From: Epiperipatus broadwayi
Lineage: Eukaryota; Onychophora; Udeonychophora; Euonychophora; Peripatidae
Direction of reading: 5' to 3'
Length of the DNA stretch: 64,000 bases
NCBI GenBank assembly: GCA_028023455.1
Contig: JAQFVV010012477.1
Span: 372,001-436,000, forward strand
Positions within the stretch are counted from its first letter, which is position 1. Every line of letters starts with the position of its first letter. The notes beneath the pieces are model-generated. The model saw only the letters and a program-made list of their open reading frames with translations. It did no database searches and was not told the DNA's origin. Both the position numbers and the translations under genes were made by a program. Of this stretch, positions 51,501-63,420 are shown piece after piece.

Positions 51501-51627
51501 GTATAATTATCATCAGCACATCAACAAAAAAGTTTGTGAACTGTAATTAGAACAGTTTACATATGTTTTGTGTTTGAGTGATCTTGACTTCAGAAGTCTG
51601 CTATATCAGAGAAACTATTTAAAGAGG

Positions 51628-51822
51628 AGTAATATATATATTAAGGCTATAACTTTAAAACCAGGTGCCTAGATGTGACAGTAGAGACCTCTAAAAATCT
51701 TAACACAAGATAAATGACTTTAAAAGACAGTCATTAACCTTGTGTTAAGATTTGTAGAGGGGTCTTTACTGTCATATCTAGGCATATAGTTTTAAGATTA
51801 TAGCCTTAATATATATTACTTA
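51628..51822. repeat. Near-perfect palindromic repeat, MITE-like (family K)
   Basis: Two arms of about 90 bp pair almost to the apex. ATATTAAGGCTATAA, CAGTAGAGACC and CTTAACACAAG on the left face CTTGTGTTAAG, GGGGTCTTTACTGTC and TTATAGCCTTAATAT on the right. A loop of about 9 bases lies between AATGACT and AGTCATT. The palindrome is flanked by TA. No second copy lies in the window, so mobility is inferred from the structure only. Confidence 0.8.
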
Positions 51823-52227
51823 CAGAATAAGTATGTGCTTAACAAATTATTAATTACAACTTCAAAGTGGAGTAGTAAATTTAATTTAAGAAAATTAGTG
51901 TATTTCATTTACTTGTTTAACATTTAGATTTTGATTTGTACATATTGCAATTTTATATACAAGTATCAAACTTTTTCCACTTTTATCTTTGACATTAACC
52001 ATTATAGATACATATTCACCATCATTAGTAATATAAAATTAATAACAATAAAATTTTCTCTTTTAAAATATGATTCCTAATAATCTTTTGTACATAAAAA
52101 ATGTAAGAGAATTGCTTGCTTCCCTTTTCTTTTTAAAAAAACGTTTTTATTTATTTATATGAACTCATATATAGTTAAATCACTAATCATCACATGATCA
52201 CCTTCTCATGCTAGCATATAACTGTTA

Positions 52228-52416
52228 GTAAACAGGCTAAAACTCTCAATATAGTAGTGCCACTTTGTGCTAACCAGAGTAATCAATGGATGCTAGAAGG
52301 CTTGTGTATGTGTAAACACTAAATAGGGATTTTATGCCCAAGACTTCTGGCATTCATTGATTACTTTGGTTAGCACAAGGTGACACTACTATATGGAGAG
52401 TTTTTGCCTATTTACT
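52228..52416. repeat. Subfamily B repeat, foldback of the tail
   Basis: The B tail occurs as two inverted arms. GTAAACAGGCTAAAACTCTC and GTAGTGCCACTTTGTGCTAA on the left are mirrored by GGTTAGCACAAGGTGACACT and GAGAGTTTTTGCCTATTTAC on the right. Only the tail, not the core, is present. The plan is the same as the A foldback at 1.0 kb. Confidence 0.85.
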
Positions 52417-52439
52417 TATATATACTTCTGTACATTATG

Positions 52440-53990
52440 CACATTTCCAAGATTTCATCTAACTCCTTGTAGTCATTATCAAGGATATATATATATAATC
52501 ATTATAAATATATATTTTAAATAATAATATAATAACAATTCTTTAGCCTCTCTATATAACTCTTTTTATTATATACATTTTATTATTACAATTACTTACC
52601 TCCCCCAATTCTTTATTTTTTAAACTGTTTTTTTATTACATCTTACACAAATGTACAAAACATTTACAATTCCACTAATATCAGCAATTTCTTATTTATT
52701 ACTATTTATATACAATTATAAATTACTTATAATTAAAATTATTGCTTAACAATTTGTTCTATTCAAAACTGTTTGTTTTTTGTTAATATATATATATGTA
52801 TTAACATGTTTATATCAAAATTACTACATTTAGATTCCTTACTATGTATATAAACATTCTTATCATTTAAATGTTGTTTCAATGTGTTTTTTTACTTAAT
52901 TTTTGTTGTGCAATATAGGATATGTTCTTGTTATCTTTCTTACAATCTAAATATCTAATTATATAAATTCTATTCATATTGTTTTATTAATCAAATTACC
53001 TAGACTAATTTTATTTTTATATACTGGCTTAATAAATAATTTTATTTCCTTTTTATATTTTTGTTATTATCCTTTATTATCTTTTTTATACATATAAAAA
53101 ATAATTTTTGATAAATTGTAACTTCTATAAATTATTTTAAAGATATCCTTTTTATAAAAAATTATTTTTATTTTTGCAATATTTCTTTTACTACACAATT
53201 CATTAATAATTTTATTGGATAATCAATTTTCATTGCTTCATTCTTTATATTATCTATTTTTTCTTCAAATAATTTTTTCTCAGAACATAAATTGTTCTAA
53301 TTTTTCTAATATTAAAAATGTTTATTTATGTACACAGTCTTTATCAAATTCCCAAGAACTCAATAATTTATAAAATGTACATTTTTCTATATATACTTGC
53401 CTCAATATTTATTCTGTAATTCTTTATTACCTTATTAATTTTAAATATCTATGTAATTAATTGAATTATTTATTTATTTTTCTGTTGTAAATTGAATCTT
53501 TTCATCTATTAAATTAATATATTTTAAAAAAATTAAACCTCCTATTAAATACAAAAAAAGTAGTCATCAATATATCTTACATGGAATATAGGTTTCTATT
53601 TAATTTTATAAAATTCTACTTGTTTAAAATGATTCATATATAATTATACTAACAATCCACTCAAACAATTATCTAAACTTAAACCATTACATTGTCTATA
53701 GTATTTTTCATTATATACAAATATGACATCCTTGCAAAAGGTGTTTACAATTTTTATATAATTGATTGCTTTCTATCCTAATAACTTTAGTTTTATCTTT
53801 AATATACATTTCTAGAACTATATCAAATGCTTTTTGTGAATCAATATTTGCATACATATTACATATATCAAATTTAGAAATATATATAATTATTTTTTAT
53901 TTTATTTTAAAAAAATTTCCATAAATTCATCGGCATTACTACCATCATTTCCTTATTTTTATTATCATATTTTTTTTAAATTTTATTAAA
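52440..53990 (-). pseudogene. Penelope-like element, reverse transcriptase on minus strand
   Basis: The minus-strand frame gives KFDICNMYANIDSQKAF, then FVYNEKYYRQ, NGLSLDNCLSG, KPIFHV and RYIDDYFF at 53577-53557. RYIDDYF is the catalytic YxDD motif, and the N-G-L-S-x-D-N box precedes it as MGSP does in related enzymes. An INYIDI segment follows, as in Penelope-type RTs. The C-terminal part to about 52.44 kb is degraded, and only a CLDCKK-like trace of a nuclease region is visible. Stops occur in the RT, so it is inactive. The RT differs in detail from the plus-strand element at 54.8 kb, so these are two subfamilies. Confidence 0.7.
52519..52671 (-). repeat. Terminal repeat of the minus-strand Penelope-like element
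   Basis: This segment (TTTTTATTATATACATTTTA, CTTACCTCCCCCAATTCTTT, TTACATCTTACACAAATGTA) recurs inverted at 54146-54290. It lies in the 3' untranslated part of the minus element. Penelope elements often carry such repeated termini in direct or inverted arrangement. Confidence 0.65.
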
Positions 53991-54145
53991 TAACATCTAA
54001 ATGATAAGTATTCAAGCATTTATTTACATAGTAAGGAAATTATACATATACATTTTGATATAAACATGTTAGAAAAGATTAAATTATATAAGGAAAGAAT
54101 GTTAAAAGAAAGATATATATTTAAAAAAAAAACAGTTTTTGCTGG

Positions 54146-54290
54146 GTTTGTAAATATTTTGTATATTTGTGTAAGATGTATTAAAAAATTGGTTTAACAA
54201 CTAAAGAATAGAGGGAGGTATGTAATTGTAAAAATAAAATTTATGAAATGAAAAGAGTTATATTTAGATGTTAAAGAAATGTTATATTAT
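54146..54290 (+). repeat. Inverted partner of the Penelope-like terminal repeat
   Basis: TTTGTAAATATTTTGTATAT, GTGTAAGATGTATT, AAAGAATAGAGGGAGGTATG and GAAAAGAGTTATATTTAGA form the reverse complement of 52519-52671 at roughly 75-80 percent identity. It lies between the two Penelope-like bodies, about 1.5 kb from its partner. Confidence 0.65.
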
Positions 54291-54779
54291 GAATTATATA
54301 TATATCAGAATTAACATTAATAATCTTTATGGAAAATATTTATGTACAGGATGGAATTATTTTGAAAGAATGTGTGTAGAATAAGAAAAAGCTATTTGTG
54401 ATCTTCAATTTTTAATTAATTGTAAAAGAAATGAAGTTACCCAACTTTTGTAAACACTCCTTTCATAATCACATTGTTTAAGTAAGACAAGTCTTGATAT
54501 TAAAAATAGGAGAAAAAAGTTGGATTTTTAAGAAAAAAATTGTTACAGCTCCCCTTCCAATAAGAAATACTATTTATCCAATATTGTACTCAGTTTGTAA
54601 TAAGATCACTGACTGATTTTAGAGCCACTAAAGAAAATGAATTTAAATGTTAAAGTCAAACAAATAAATTCAACAAATTGTTAAAAAAGAAATAAAAAGG
54701 TTAACATTGTTTTTGTCTGAAAAAATAAACATACATTATTCAATGGAAATTGGATAGTGAACTGAATTAAAGTTCTTAA

Positions 54780-56290
54780 TAAACATTTTAATTTTGCTAT
54801 TACATCAACAAAATTATCATTTGAGGATATTATTTATAAAGGGAAAAATACTTTATCAAAAATATCTTGCACAGAGGCAGACATAATGAGAGGACAAATA
54901 TACAATATTTTAAATTAAGGAAAACTGCTTAAAAGTAATTTACCTGATGATGAAAGAAAAGCTTGTTTAAATTGAAAAATGATAAATTGATTACTATTCT
55001 TCCAGCATATAAGGATAATACTACAAGAATTTTGAATACTAATGATTATTACAAAAAATACATAATTTATTAAATGATAATATTTATATAAAAAAATTAT
55101 TGAGTTCCTATGCCATATCTTAAAAAAATGAAAGCATTAATTTATGCTAATGATTTAGATTTTTAAAGCAATATCCTTTTTACATCTAGAGAAAAATCTT
55201 TTTATCCAAAGTTATATAGTTTGGCAAAAATTCACAAAACAGATTGATTGTAAGTGTTTACCAACACAGATACTAGCTCATCTTCTGTCTTCTTTTCTAT
55301 AGCTACATTTAACAGAAATATCATCTTATGTTAAGTATGCAAATCAAATTAAGTAAAAATGATACTTTGATAAGTTTTGATATTGTTTTGTTTTTTATTT
55401 GTGTACCTGTAAAGAACGCTATTAAAATTTTGAAAAAATGTTCAACTCTTTGATTTTGTTGTGAATTTGATTGAACACAGCTTATTAAATACATTTTCTG
55501 TTTTTGATAGTCAGATGAATAAACAAACATCACATTTAGCTATGGGTTCACCAATTTCTCCAGTAATGGACATAAATTTATGGAGAACTTGGAAAAGAAA
55601 ATGTTGTTATCAGCAGTTCAAATCCTATTTATATGGCTGAGTTATGTTGATGATGATTTTGTTATTTGGCCTCATGATAAGTATGTTCTCAATGAATTCT
55701 TAATTATTTCAAATTCTTTTCACAATAACATTAAATGTATTATGGAAGTAGAAAATAATAACCAACTCTATTCCTAAATGTTTTAATTTAAAAAAAGGAT
55801 TCTTTATTCCATGATATATATATATAGAAAGCAAATATACAATGGAAGATATCTACATTTTTCTTCTCATTACCATCCAGCACAATTATTTTCAGAGGCA
55901 AAGACATTGTTAGATAGAACTAAGAGAATTTATGATAACAGCCATTTTCATCAAGATAGTTCTGCTACTAAAAAAACCACTTCTTCATAATGGTATTGAT
56001 CACGGGGTTATTAATAGGGATTTGTTATATAATAAGAAAAAAGGTTTTTATATTTCAAAAATTAAGACTGTTCTGCTATATATAAAAGGAGTAACTGATA
56101 GAATTAGTAATGTTTTAAAGAAAAATAATATTCGCACAATGTATAATAAAATTAATAGAATATTTCCATGTCCTAAAGATATTTTTTGTGGGTGTCATGG
56201 TGTATGTGAAATTCTATGTGGTATTTATTTACATTAATGTATTGGACAGATCAATCATAGAATAAACATATGAAATGAAAAACAACCATT
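54780..56290 (+). pseudogene. Penelope-like element with RT and GIY-YIG endonuclease remains
   Basis: Frame-shifted translation gives, in order: LPDDERKACLN near 54940; KLYSLAKIHKT near 55210; SFDIV; LAMGSPISPVM at 55536-55568, the box before the catalytic motif; YVDDDFVIW from 55643, the catalytic YVDD; IYNGRYLHFSS near 55830; LLDRTKRIYD; YIKGVTDRISNVLKKNNIR near 56090; CHGVCEILCGIY near 56195; and, after a stop, CIGQ at 56238. The last parts are the start of a GIY-YIG nuclease, with Cys in place of the first Tyr of YIG. Penelope elements pair this nuclease with an RT related to telomerase. Stops and frameshifts show it is dead. Confidence 0.8.
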
Positions 56291-57087
56291 TATTAACATG
56301 TTAATCTAACTTAACATGTTGTCAATTTTAATAAAATACATTTTCGGAAAAAAAATTGAGCAATATGAATAGAGACTACCAAGGGATGCTTTAAAGACTT
56401 TTAAAAGACCTAAGAACATAAATGAAAAGTGTGAATTAATAAAGAAAATTAACAGTATTTGAAAAAAGCTGTTGGAGAAATAAATAAAAAATTTTAAACT
56501 TCTCAACTAGTAAAATTTGAGAATGAGAAGAAAATAGCAAAAGAATAAAATAATTTTAAATTTTATCACACACATTCTTATGATTTCAGAAAGAAGAAGC
56601 TCTGGGGAAAGTACTTGTTATTGTAATGAAATGTCAGCTGTTTATCTATTATATTTTTCATACAGAAACTCCTGAAAACAATGGGAATTGAATTGTTGGA
56701 AACAAGTACATAACTCAAGAGTTCATGTAAATAAATGAAGAACGTTTTTAAAAAGAAAAGAAAGTAATTATATTGTATTTTTTATATATGAAAAATTTGT
56801 AATTTATTCCTACTTATATTATTCATAGAACAGATATAAACTTTAAAAGTAATTCAAAATAATATATTTGTTTCCTAATCAACAAAAACTTCTGATCTAC
56901 TAATCAAACTTCAGTTCTCTTATTTCATAAATATTACTACTTTTAGACATACTTAACATTTTAATTTCTTCAGTACTCTTGAAACATACAAATAATAATT
57001 ATTGAAAAAAGTAATGAACCCAGATGCATTTTATGAAAAAAATGTCAAATTTTTCAGATTAACATTTTGACATCATCTGTTATATAT
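56291..57087. other. AT-rich DNA after the Penelope-like element
   Basis: The first 250 bases probably continue the degraded C-terminal and 3' part of the element (A-rich plus strand). The rest is unrecognised. Confidence 0.4.
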
Positions 57088-59442
57088 TGTAATGGTCCAC
57101 CAGAAGAGGAGGATCACACTTCACTAGGGTTTTCGGTTAGGACGCTGTGAATGATGCAATGAAGTACCTATAAATAATCATTTCTATCTCCAATGGACTA
57201 GCTCTAAGTTTACATATTAAATTCAGGTACAATTTAGGCTAGTTCATCCATGTCTCATCCCTCTTTTAGATTCCATTATGCTTCAGTATTCAACTCAGGG
57301 AGAATGTTGCCTTCATCTGTCTTCAGGGGTGAATTTACTTTGTATAACAACTATTACACCTCTATATAGGTTTTCTTCAAGTTAAGATCTATCCAACCCT
57401 ATTGCTATATCATTATATTTGAAAAGAAGTATGTGCGTGCATGTATATAGTCAAATAAATTGATGTATGTATGTATGAATGATTCTAATAAACTATAGAT
57501 CAGTTAAATTTTAAATCAAATTAATAACTTTTATTAATAACAAATAAAATTTAAAACTCATTTAACATAATAAAAGGTGCAAATATATGTGTCAAGCATG
57601 CATTTCTACCATATCATTGATTAAAAGTAACCATTATTTCAACTCATGCCCATGGTAGAGATACATAACTCAGCACTAACTATTTACAAAGCAAATTAAA
57701 TATAAAAAAACATGATTACATCGACTGTGAAGCTTATAACTAATTTACAACATTACATGAACATATTTATATAATAGCCTCATTATTGAATTCCAATGAT
57801 TGACATTCTACCTTTTTTGGGACTACTTACCTAAGTATGGTTGGTATGTTTGACAGAAAAGAACATCTACAAAAGAAGATTAGTCATTCACACAGAATAA
57901 AATAAATATAATGACTACTAGTTAAAATAAACAAATAAACAAACAACACAAATTCTGTCCAGTAATAGTGTATGTAATTAACATGGATTGGTATCAAAAC
58001 TCTTACCTTATTCCAATATTAGATGGTGGTGAACTGAATATCAAGGCACTATGGAGGTAACTGACCTAAACTTTATTTACATAAAAAATATCTGAGTTAA
58101 TAATCCCCTTTATACTATGTTGCTTTTAAGCATATGGACTCTTCTAAGTGTAGTTCACATTGAAACTTCTAAGTGTAGAAATGAAATGAGAATAGAATTT
58201 TACAAACGTATAAAAAAATCTAACACATAATAAATCAATTTTTTTTCAATCATCCAGATTAAAGTTTATGAATCTAGCAATAATGTCTCTCATGGATACA
58301 GTCTATCATCCTTCTTTTCCTTATATTTTAGGTAAGTCCTTCTTCAATCATTTGAATTCCGCAGCAACTCTCTTGGAATAATGTTGTTTCCATTTTCTGT
58401 AGTTGCTTTTCTTCTGGATCTATTCAGACATTTTGTATGGAATGTTTGATGTTTTTTAGGCATTTTATAGATGAGTAAATTAAATCATTACACTTCTATG
58501 GTTGGGAGAATAGAATTTGGATCCTATGGTGACTTTATTTAGCCAGAATATACTTCTTAGTACTTTATAAAAGATTTAATTGTCTTCAGTTCATTATTTG
58601 GCATTTAGCAAATTATATAAAAGGAAAATTTTACTTCATTTATCTATATAAGCTGGTGAGGTACTCTTTTCTTTTCTCCTCATTCAAACAATAGCACATC
58701 ATTTTATTTCAATTATCAACTCAAAATCAGTTCCATTCTTTCATTGAACTGCTGAAAATTATTGACTTTCCTTATTTCAAAAGCTGATTACAATTTCTTT
58801 TCAACTTTTTGGGATGTGAAAATTATATAGCTGATATGGGATTTCCGTACAAATCATCCATCTTTCCTTACATTCTAAGATTCAATCCCATTCTTCGATA
58901 AATAACAAAAGATGATGAAAATGGACTGGGCTCACTTTTATACTATGCCTAGTTTCTGTCACCAAGTATACAGCTTTTCCATTTCCTCTTTAATTGCTGT
59001 AGTTGTCTCTTGTTGTGTGTATTAAATGGTTGTAGTTAAAATTAAAATTACATAATAAAATTCTACTATCATTTTCTAAAACTCAGTTGCCTAGGTATTG
59101 ACATGACATCAGGTCATCATTATGTCTATTAAGTTGAAGTCATAAATCGTGATGTCTAATACATTAACAAATACTTTATTGTTATTATATATTTGAAAGA
59201 TCTTAAAAATGGTCTTTTTTATTTTACATTGAATAAGATAAATGATCCCATTGGGGCATTATTTATTTTAAAATTTAATAAAACAAACTTTTGTTGCATG
59301 TGTGTGTATGTATGTTTGCATTATAAAACAATTGATAATGCATATCCAACTATATATTATCTAATATATGTTTTAAATGGTTTGATTTGCTGTTGTGGAT
59401 AAATAAGGGTCGGTCTAGACAGGATTGTAAGCTACCCTTACA
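57088..59442. mobile_element. Block with TGTAA...TTACA ends in (AT)n, contains repeat G copy 1
   Basis: A 2.36-kb block begins TGTAATGGTCCACCAG after (TA)n and ends GCTACCCTTACA before (AT)n. About 800 bp near its left end (57240-58040) match the sequence that starts 200 bp beyond its right end. The right part is C- and T-rich on the plus strand and unrecognised. The ends resemble those at 6.37-8.64 and 47.40-50.83 kb. Confidence 0.3.
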
Positions 59443-59639
59443 ATATATATATATGTTGAAATGCTATAGGAATTTCCCTAAGCAAATGTCAAGGCACTTG
59501 CATCTCACTATGATCAGATGTTGGATCTTCACATAGGATGCTGTGCCTTAGATGATCTAAATTTAATCCAAAATTAAATTTACTTCAATAATAATAATAA
59601 TTTAATAACAAACATCTAATATAGAACAAATATAGAACA

Positions 59640-60400
59640 AATCATTCAATCTTCACCTTAACTAATTGTTCCATTATGCTCAGAATTCAAACTCAGGGAG
59701 AAATTGCAGTTATCTCTTTTCAGGGGTTTCCATCAGTTTTACAGCAATAACAATACTCAATACAATCTCAATATATTTTTTAAAATTTATTTCAACTAAG
59801 TTATTAGGATATTATATAATTATAATATATGAGTGTTGGTGTATATGTTTGACTTTATTTTGGTTTCATAAAATGAATAGATAAATTAAATAAATTATAA
59901 AATTCTTTAATTTTAAAATAAACATTAACAATATTTATTAATGAATAACAATTCAAATTTATTTAATATAACAAAAATAATTATAAGGATTTGCTTCCAT
60001 CTCTATTATTCTATAATATTAAATAGTTAATGCCTCCATATTTTCACAGTGGATATTTATTATAACATGAACATATTCTAATAACGTATTACATAATAAA
60101 CAAATTTTTATAATTTCTGAAAAAGTAATTATAAAAATACTAAACTAGCTAATATTAATGTAATATATATACAAATAAATAATAATATTATTTTATACAA
60201 TCTTTATGAGAGAATTCCAATTTCATGACACCATTCCTATGTAAAGTCATCATTAAAAAATATAAAATATTTAATATAGAATATTAGTCATTTACACAAC
60301 TAATAACAAATAAACATTATCATATTAATTAAATTAGTATCAGCAATGTTCTGTCAATGTCATAAATAAATCCAATATGAAGAATGATAAATTCTCATCT
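59640..60400. repeat. Family G repeat, copy 2 (direct repeat of 57.24-58.04 kb)
   Basis: TTCCATTATGCTCAG, AACTCAGGGAGAAAT, TTTCAGGGGTT, ACATGAACATATT, GAATTCCAAT and ATTAGTCATTTACACA occur in the same order and spacing as in copy 1, about 2.4 kb upstream. Upstream, GGATGCTGTG matches GGACGCTGTG near 57150. The class of element is unknown, and no coding region was found. Confidence 0.6.
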
Positions 60401-62160
60401 TCATATAAGGTTTACTTTTGTACCTCAGGTTAAACTCTTGTCAAGTTGCTTTCATAGAAGACTTAAATTTTATTAAATATTAAAAAAATATTTGATTTCA
60501 TGATATTCTATTCCTCTTCATTTAGTCTTTCATAAATGAATTATTTCAAAGGCAAAGGATTTTAGTAACAAAGGAAATAAAATTAAATGTTTTTAACTGA
60601 TGTGTAATGAAAATGATGTGATATATAATGAAAGTTCATGTTATTGTCTTATTCATTCCCATGTTTGAGAAGTAATGTTTGTTAAGAATAAAGTTCTTTA
60701 TTTTTTAAAAATCAATTATTGGAAAGCTATCTGGGTATCCTATTGTTCCTAAACATTCTTCTTGCATGATATTGACATCTTTTTCTACAAATGATTTTAT
60801 TACCAATTGATTATATAGATGAAATTTATAAAACTTGTAGGCATTTCAATAGGAATAAGCAATTATATTTATCTTTTGTTAAATCTATAACATTATGTAT
60901 CCTATGACAAGTGAAGTTTATTCACAAGGCATTTCACATTTCTATATAGATATAATCTTAAATTAATCTTAATTTGAATATATAAATATCTTCTGAAAAA
61001 GTTTATCTGTTTCATAATTTCAATTTAAAATGATTTTATAAGCTTTATAATTAATAAAAAAATATTTTGCTTAGAAACTATGAATAATATTAATAGAGAG
61101 TAATATATTAGAGTTTGTTATCTAATAAAACTTTTTTCCAATAAGCACATCATTCAATTTATCAATCTATATTTTAGAAGTATTCTAAATTCAAGCACAG
61201 TAAAAATTATTGTACAAAGTAACTAGTACATCAACAAAAGATAGAATTTTTAATAAAAAAATTGGTTCAGTATTTATAGAAGAATCATGTTCTGGTAGCA
61301 TGTATTATGTATGTTGTCTAGTTTTTATGATTTGTTGTTAATTACATTTTAATAATCAATAATTGAATTTTTAATTCCATTTTCTTTGGATTAGTTGCTA
61401 GGTTGTGACTTGACCTTAAAGGTTATCTCTATGTTGAAATTTTGGTTAATGAATTTTATTAGATTAAACAATCATATTATATCAATGAATGAAAAATATT
61501 TATTTCTACTTGTTTCAATTTTGTTAAAACAACTATAAAAAATAATAAAGTATATACTAATCATATATACTTATGTGATAGTATTGTGTATTCTCCCAAT
61601 ATATATATATATTATTGTAGAATACTTATATGAGTCCTTATGTTATTTTAAAATGTTTTTGTTTATAATATGTCTATTTTATTTCTCACATGCTTGTTTT
61701 TGTTTTGAAACTTTAACATTTATTGAAAGCCAAGAAAATAATTAAGATTGTTTAAATTTAAGTACAAATAAATTCATCAAATAAATGATAAAATATCAAG
61801 ATAATCACAATAATAAATTAAAATATCCATAATAGTTATTTTAAGGGTATTATTTATTTACACATCTGTCTAGATTACTAAATATTTCTGTGATAAATAA
61901 GAATTATTTTACACTAATCAATTGTAATAAATTTGATACAAAAATAATTAAGATATTTTAAAAGTATATGAAAATAAGAATTTATTTTACACTTGGTAAT
62001 TTTAGATTTTTGTCAAACATTGTGCATCTGACTCTCAATATATAAAAATAATAAAATACCACATCGCACGCAAGGTATTCTAAAATTGTCAGAATAATGT
62101 TGTCATGGGTGAAGGTCTTCTAGAAGGATTTTACTATCAAGAAATAAAATCTTTACTTAC
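60401..62160. other. AT-rich DNA with a family F trace
   Basis: TTTTTATGATTTGTTGTTAA and TTTTAATAATCAATAATTG at 61318-61400 are a short third copy of family F. An (AT)n lies near 61600. Nothing else is recognisable. Confidence 0.45.
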
Positions 62161-62241
62161 TTCTATAAGATTCAGACATCCTGTTTCTCCATAATTCAAA
62201 TTTATTAAATGGTAAATTTTAAAATAATGTCTGGCTAGAAA
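62161..62241 (-). CDS. Candidate internal coding exon on minus strand, gene unknown
   Basis: On the minus strand a pyrimidine-rich acceptor (CTCTCCTATTTTTTCAG) is followed by exactly 27 open codons, beginning FLARHYFKIYHLI and ending GETGCLNLIE, and then GTAAGTAAAG, a near-consensus donor. The exon is 81 bp and phase 0 at both sides. A second acceptor-like site lies about 70 bases further on (minus), followed by CpG-rich TTGCGTGCGATG. I do not recognise the protein, and neighbouring exons are not certain. Confidence 0.3.
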
Positions 62242-63065
62242 CTGAAAAAATAGGAGAGGATGTTGCTTGATCCTTTACTGAAATACTTTCAATATATCTT
62301 CACATATTCTATCCATATTCATCAAGAATAACAATCATCTCAAAAATAATTACATCATCAAAAAACTTTAAGAAAGTAAAATTAGCTATAAAAATTATAA
62401 AATTGTATTACTGTTAAAAGAAATATTCAGAGAATAACCATTGATAACTATATGGATCAACACACATAAACATTTCCCAAAACTGTTTGATTTCTATTTA
62501 GGTAAAACAAAAACCATAGACTATTTATGCAAGGGTTACAAAATTGTCTTCATGGAATTCAGCTGCACCTAAAATAGTTTTTTGAATTATTTATCAGCTT
62601 TGAGAGGATAAGAAGAAAAGAAATCTTTGCAAAAACTTTAATTATTAGTCTCTTTAATTGAATTTCTTTAAACATAAATTTAAATTATATTTTTACTTTA
62701 TTTGCTGTTGCCAAGCTATTTTTTATTTTATTTTAAATCTCTCAAAAAATCTCTACATACCAAGTGAACTATATTATAGTTAGTGTGTGGATGAGTGAGT
62801 TTTGTGTATATATATATATATTAAAAGTATAATGAGATCAAAAGATTATTTAAATTATTTGAGATAATAATAACTTGAATATGTAAATATGGTCTTTCTA
62901 GAATAAATTGGATTTTGTTTGATGTTGCTACATAAGTAAATTTCATCTATATTATACTTAAGGATAGTATTTTTATTTTAAGTCTTGTTAACATGTGTTT
63001 ATCTAAGGATATATTTTCCTTTATCTAATGTTGATATATATATATCATTGAAAATAAATAGGTGA
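62242..63065. other. AT-rich DNA, nothing recognised
   Basis: An (AT)n tract at 62806-62822 and another near 63035-63047 are the only distinct features. Confidence 0.5.
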
Positions 63066-63420
63066 TGATATATTGCTAAAGCTATTAATGTATGGTGAAA
63101 CTGAACTGAGTTTCAGACCCATATAGCTATTTGGTTTTTAAGGCTGGATTTGAAAACATTTACACGTCTGAAAATGTCAGAACTTTTGAGGTGGTATTTT
63201 AGATCTAGTATCTGGAGTCCTAGCTCCTTACTGAGGTGAGTCATAAGCTTGAAACTAATTGGTCTAGGGATGAGGACATTCTGATACATTTTGAATTCTT
63301 TGTCTTTTGGCACTTATAAATTAAAGCTTGATTGGAGCTATTGGTAACCTTCCTCTAGTGAACATTTTAATACAAGCTTATAAGCAAATTGCACAATTTT
63401 TGTCTTGTTTTATTAATTAT
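63066..63420 (+). repeat. Subfamily A repeat, first unit of second tandem pair
   Basis: GGTGAAACTGAACTG at 63094 is followed by TCAGACCCATATAGCTATTT, GGCTGGATTTGAAAACA, the TAGATCTAGTATCTGG and TTACTGAGGTGAG core, and GGTCTAGGGATGAGG. It is more diverged from the 5.6 kb dimer than those two units are from each other, and its GGCTGGAT and GTCTGAAAAT segments are closer to subfamily C. It links the two. Confidence 0.75.
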
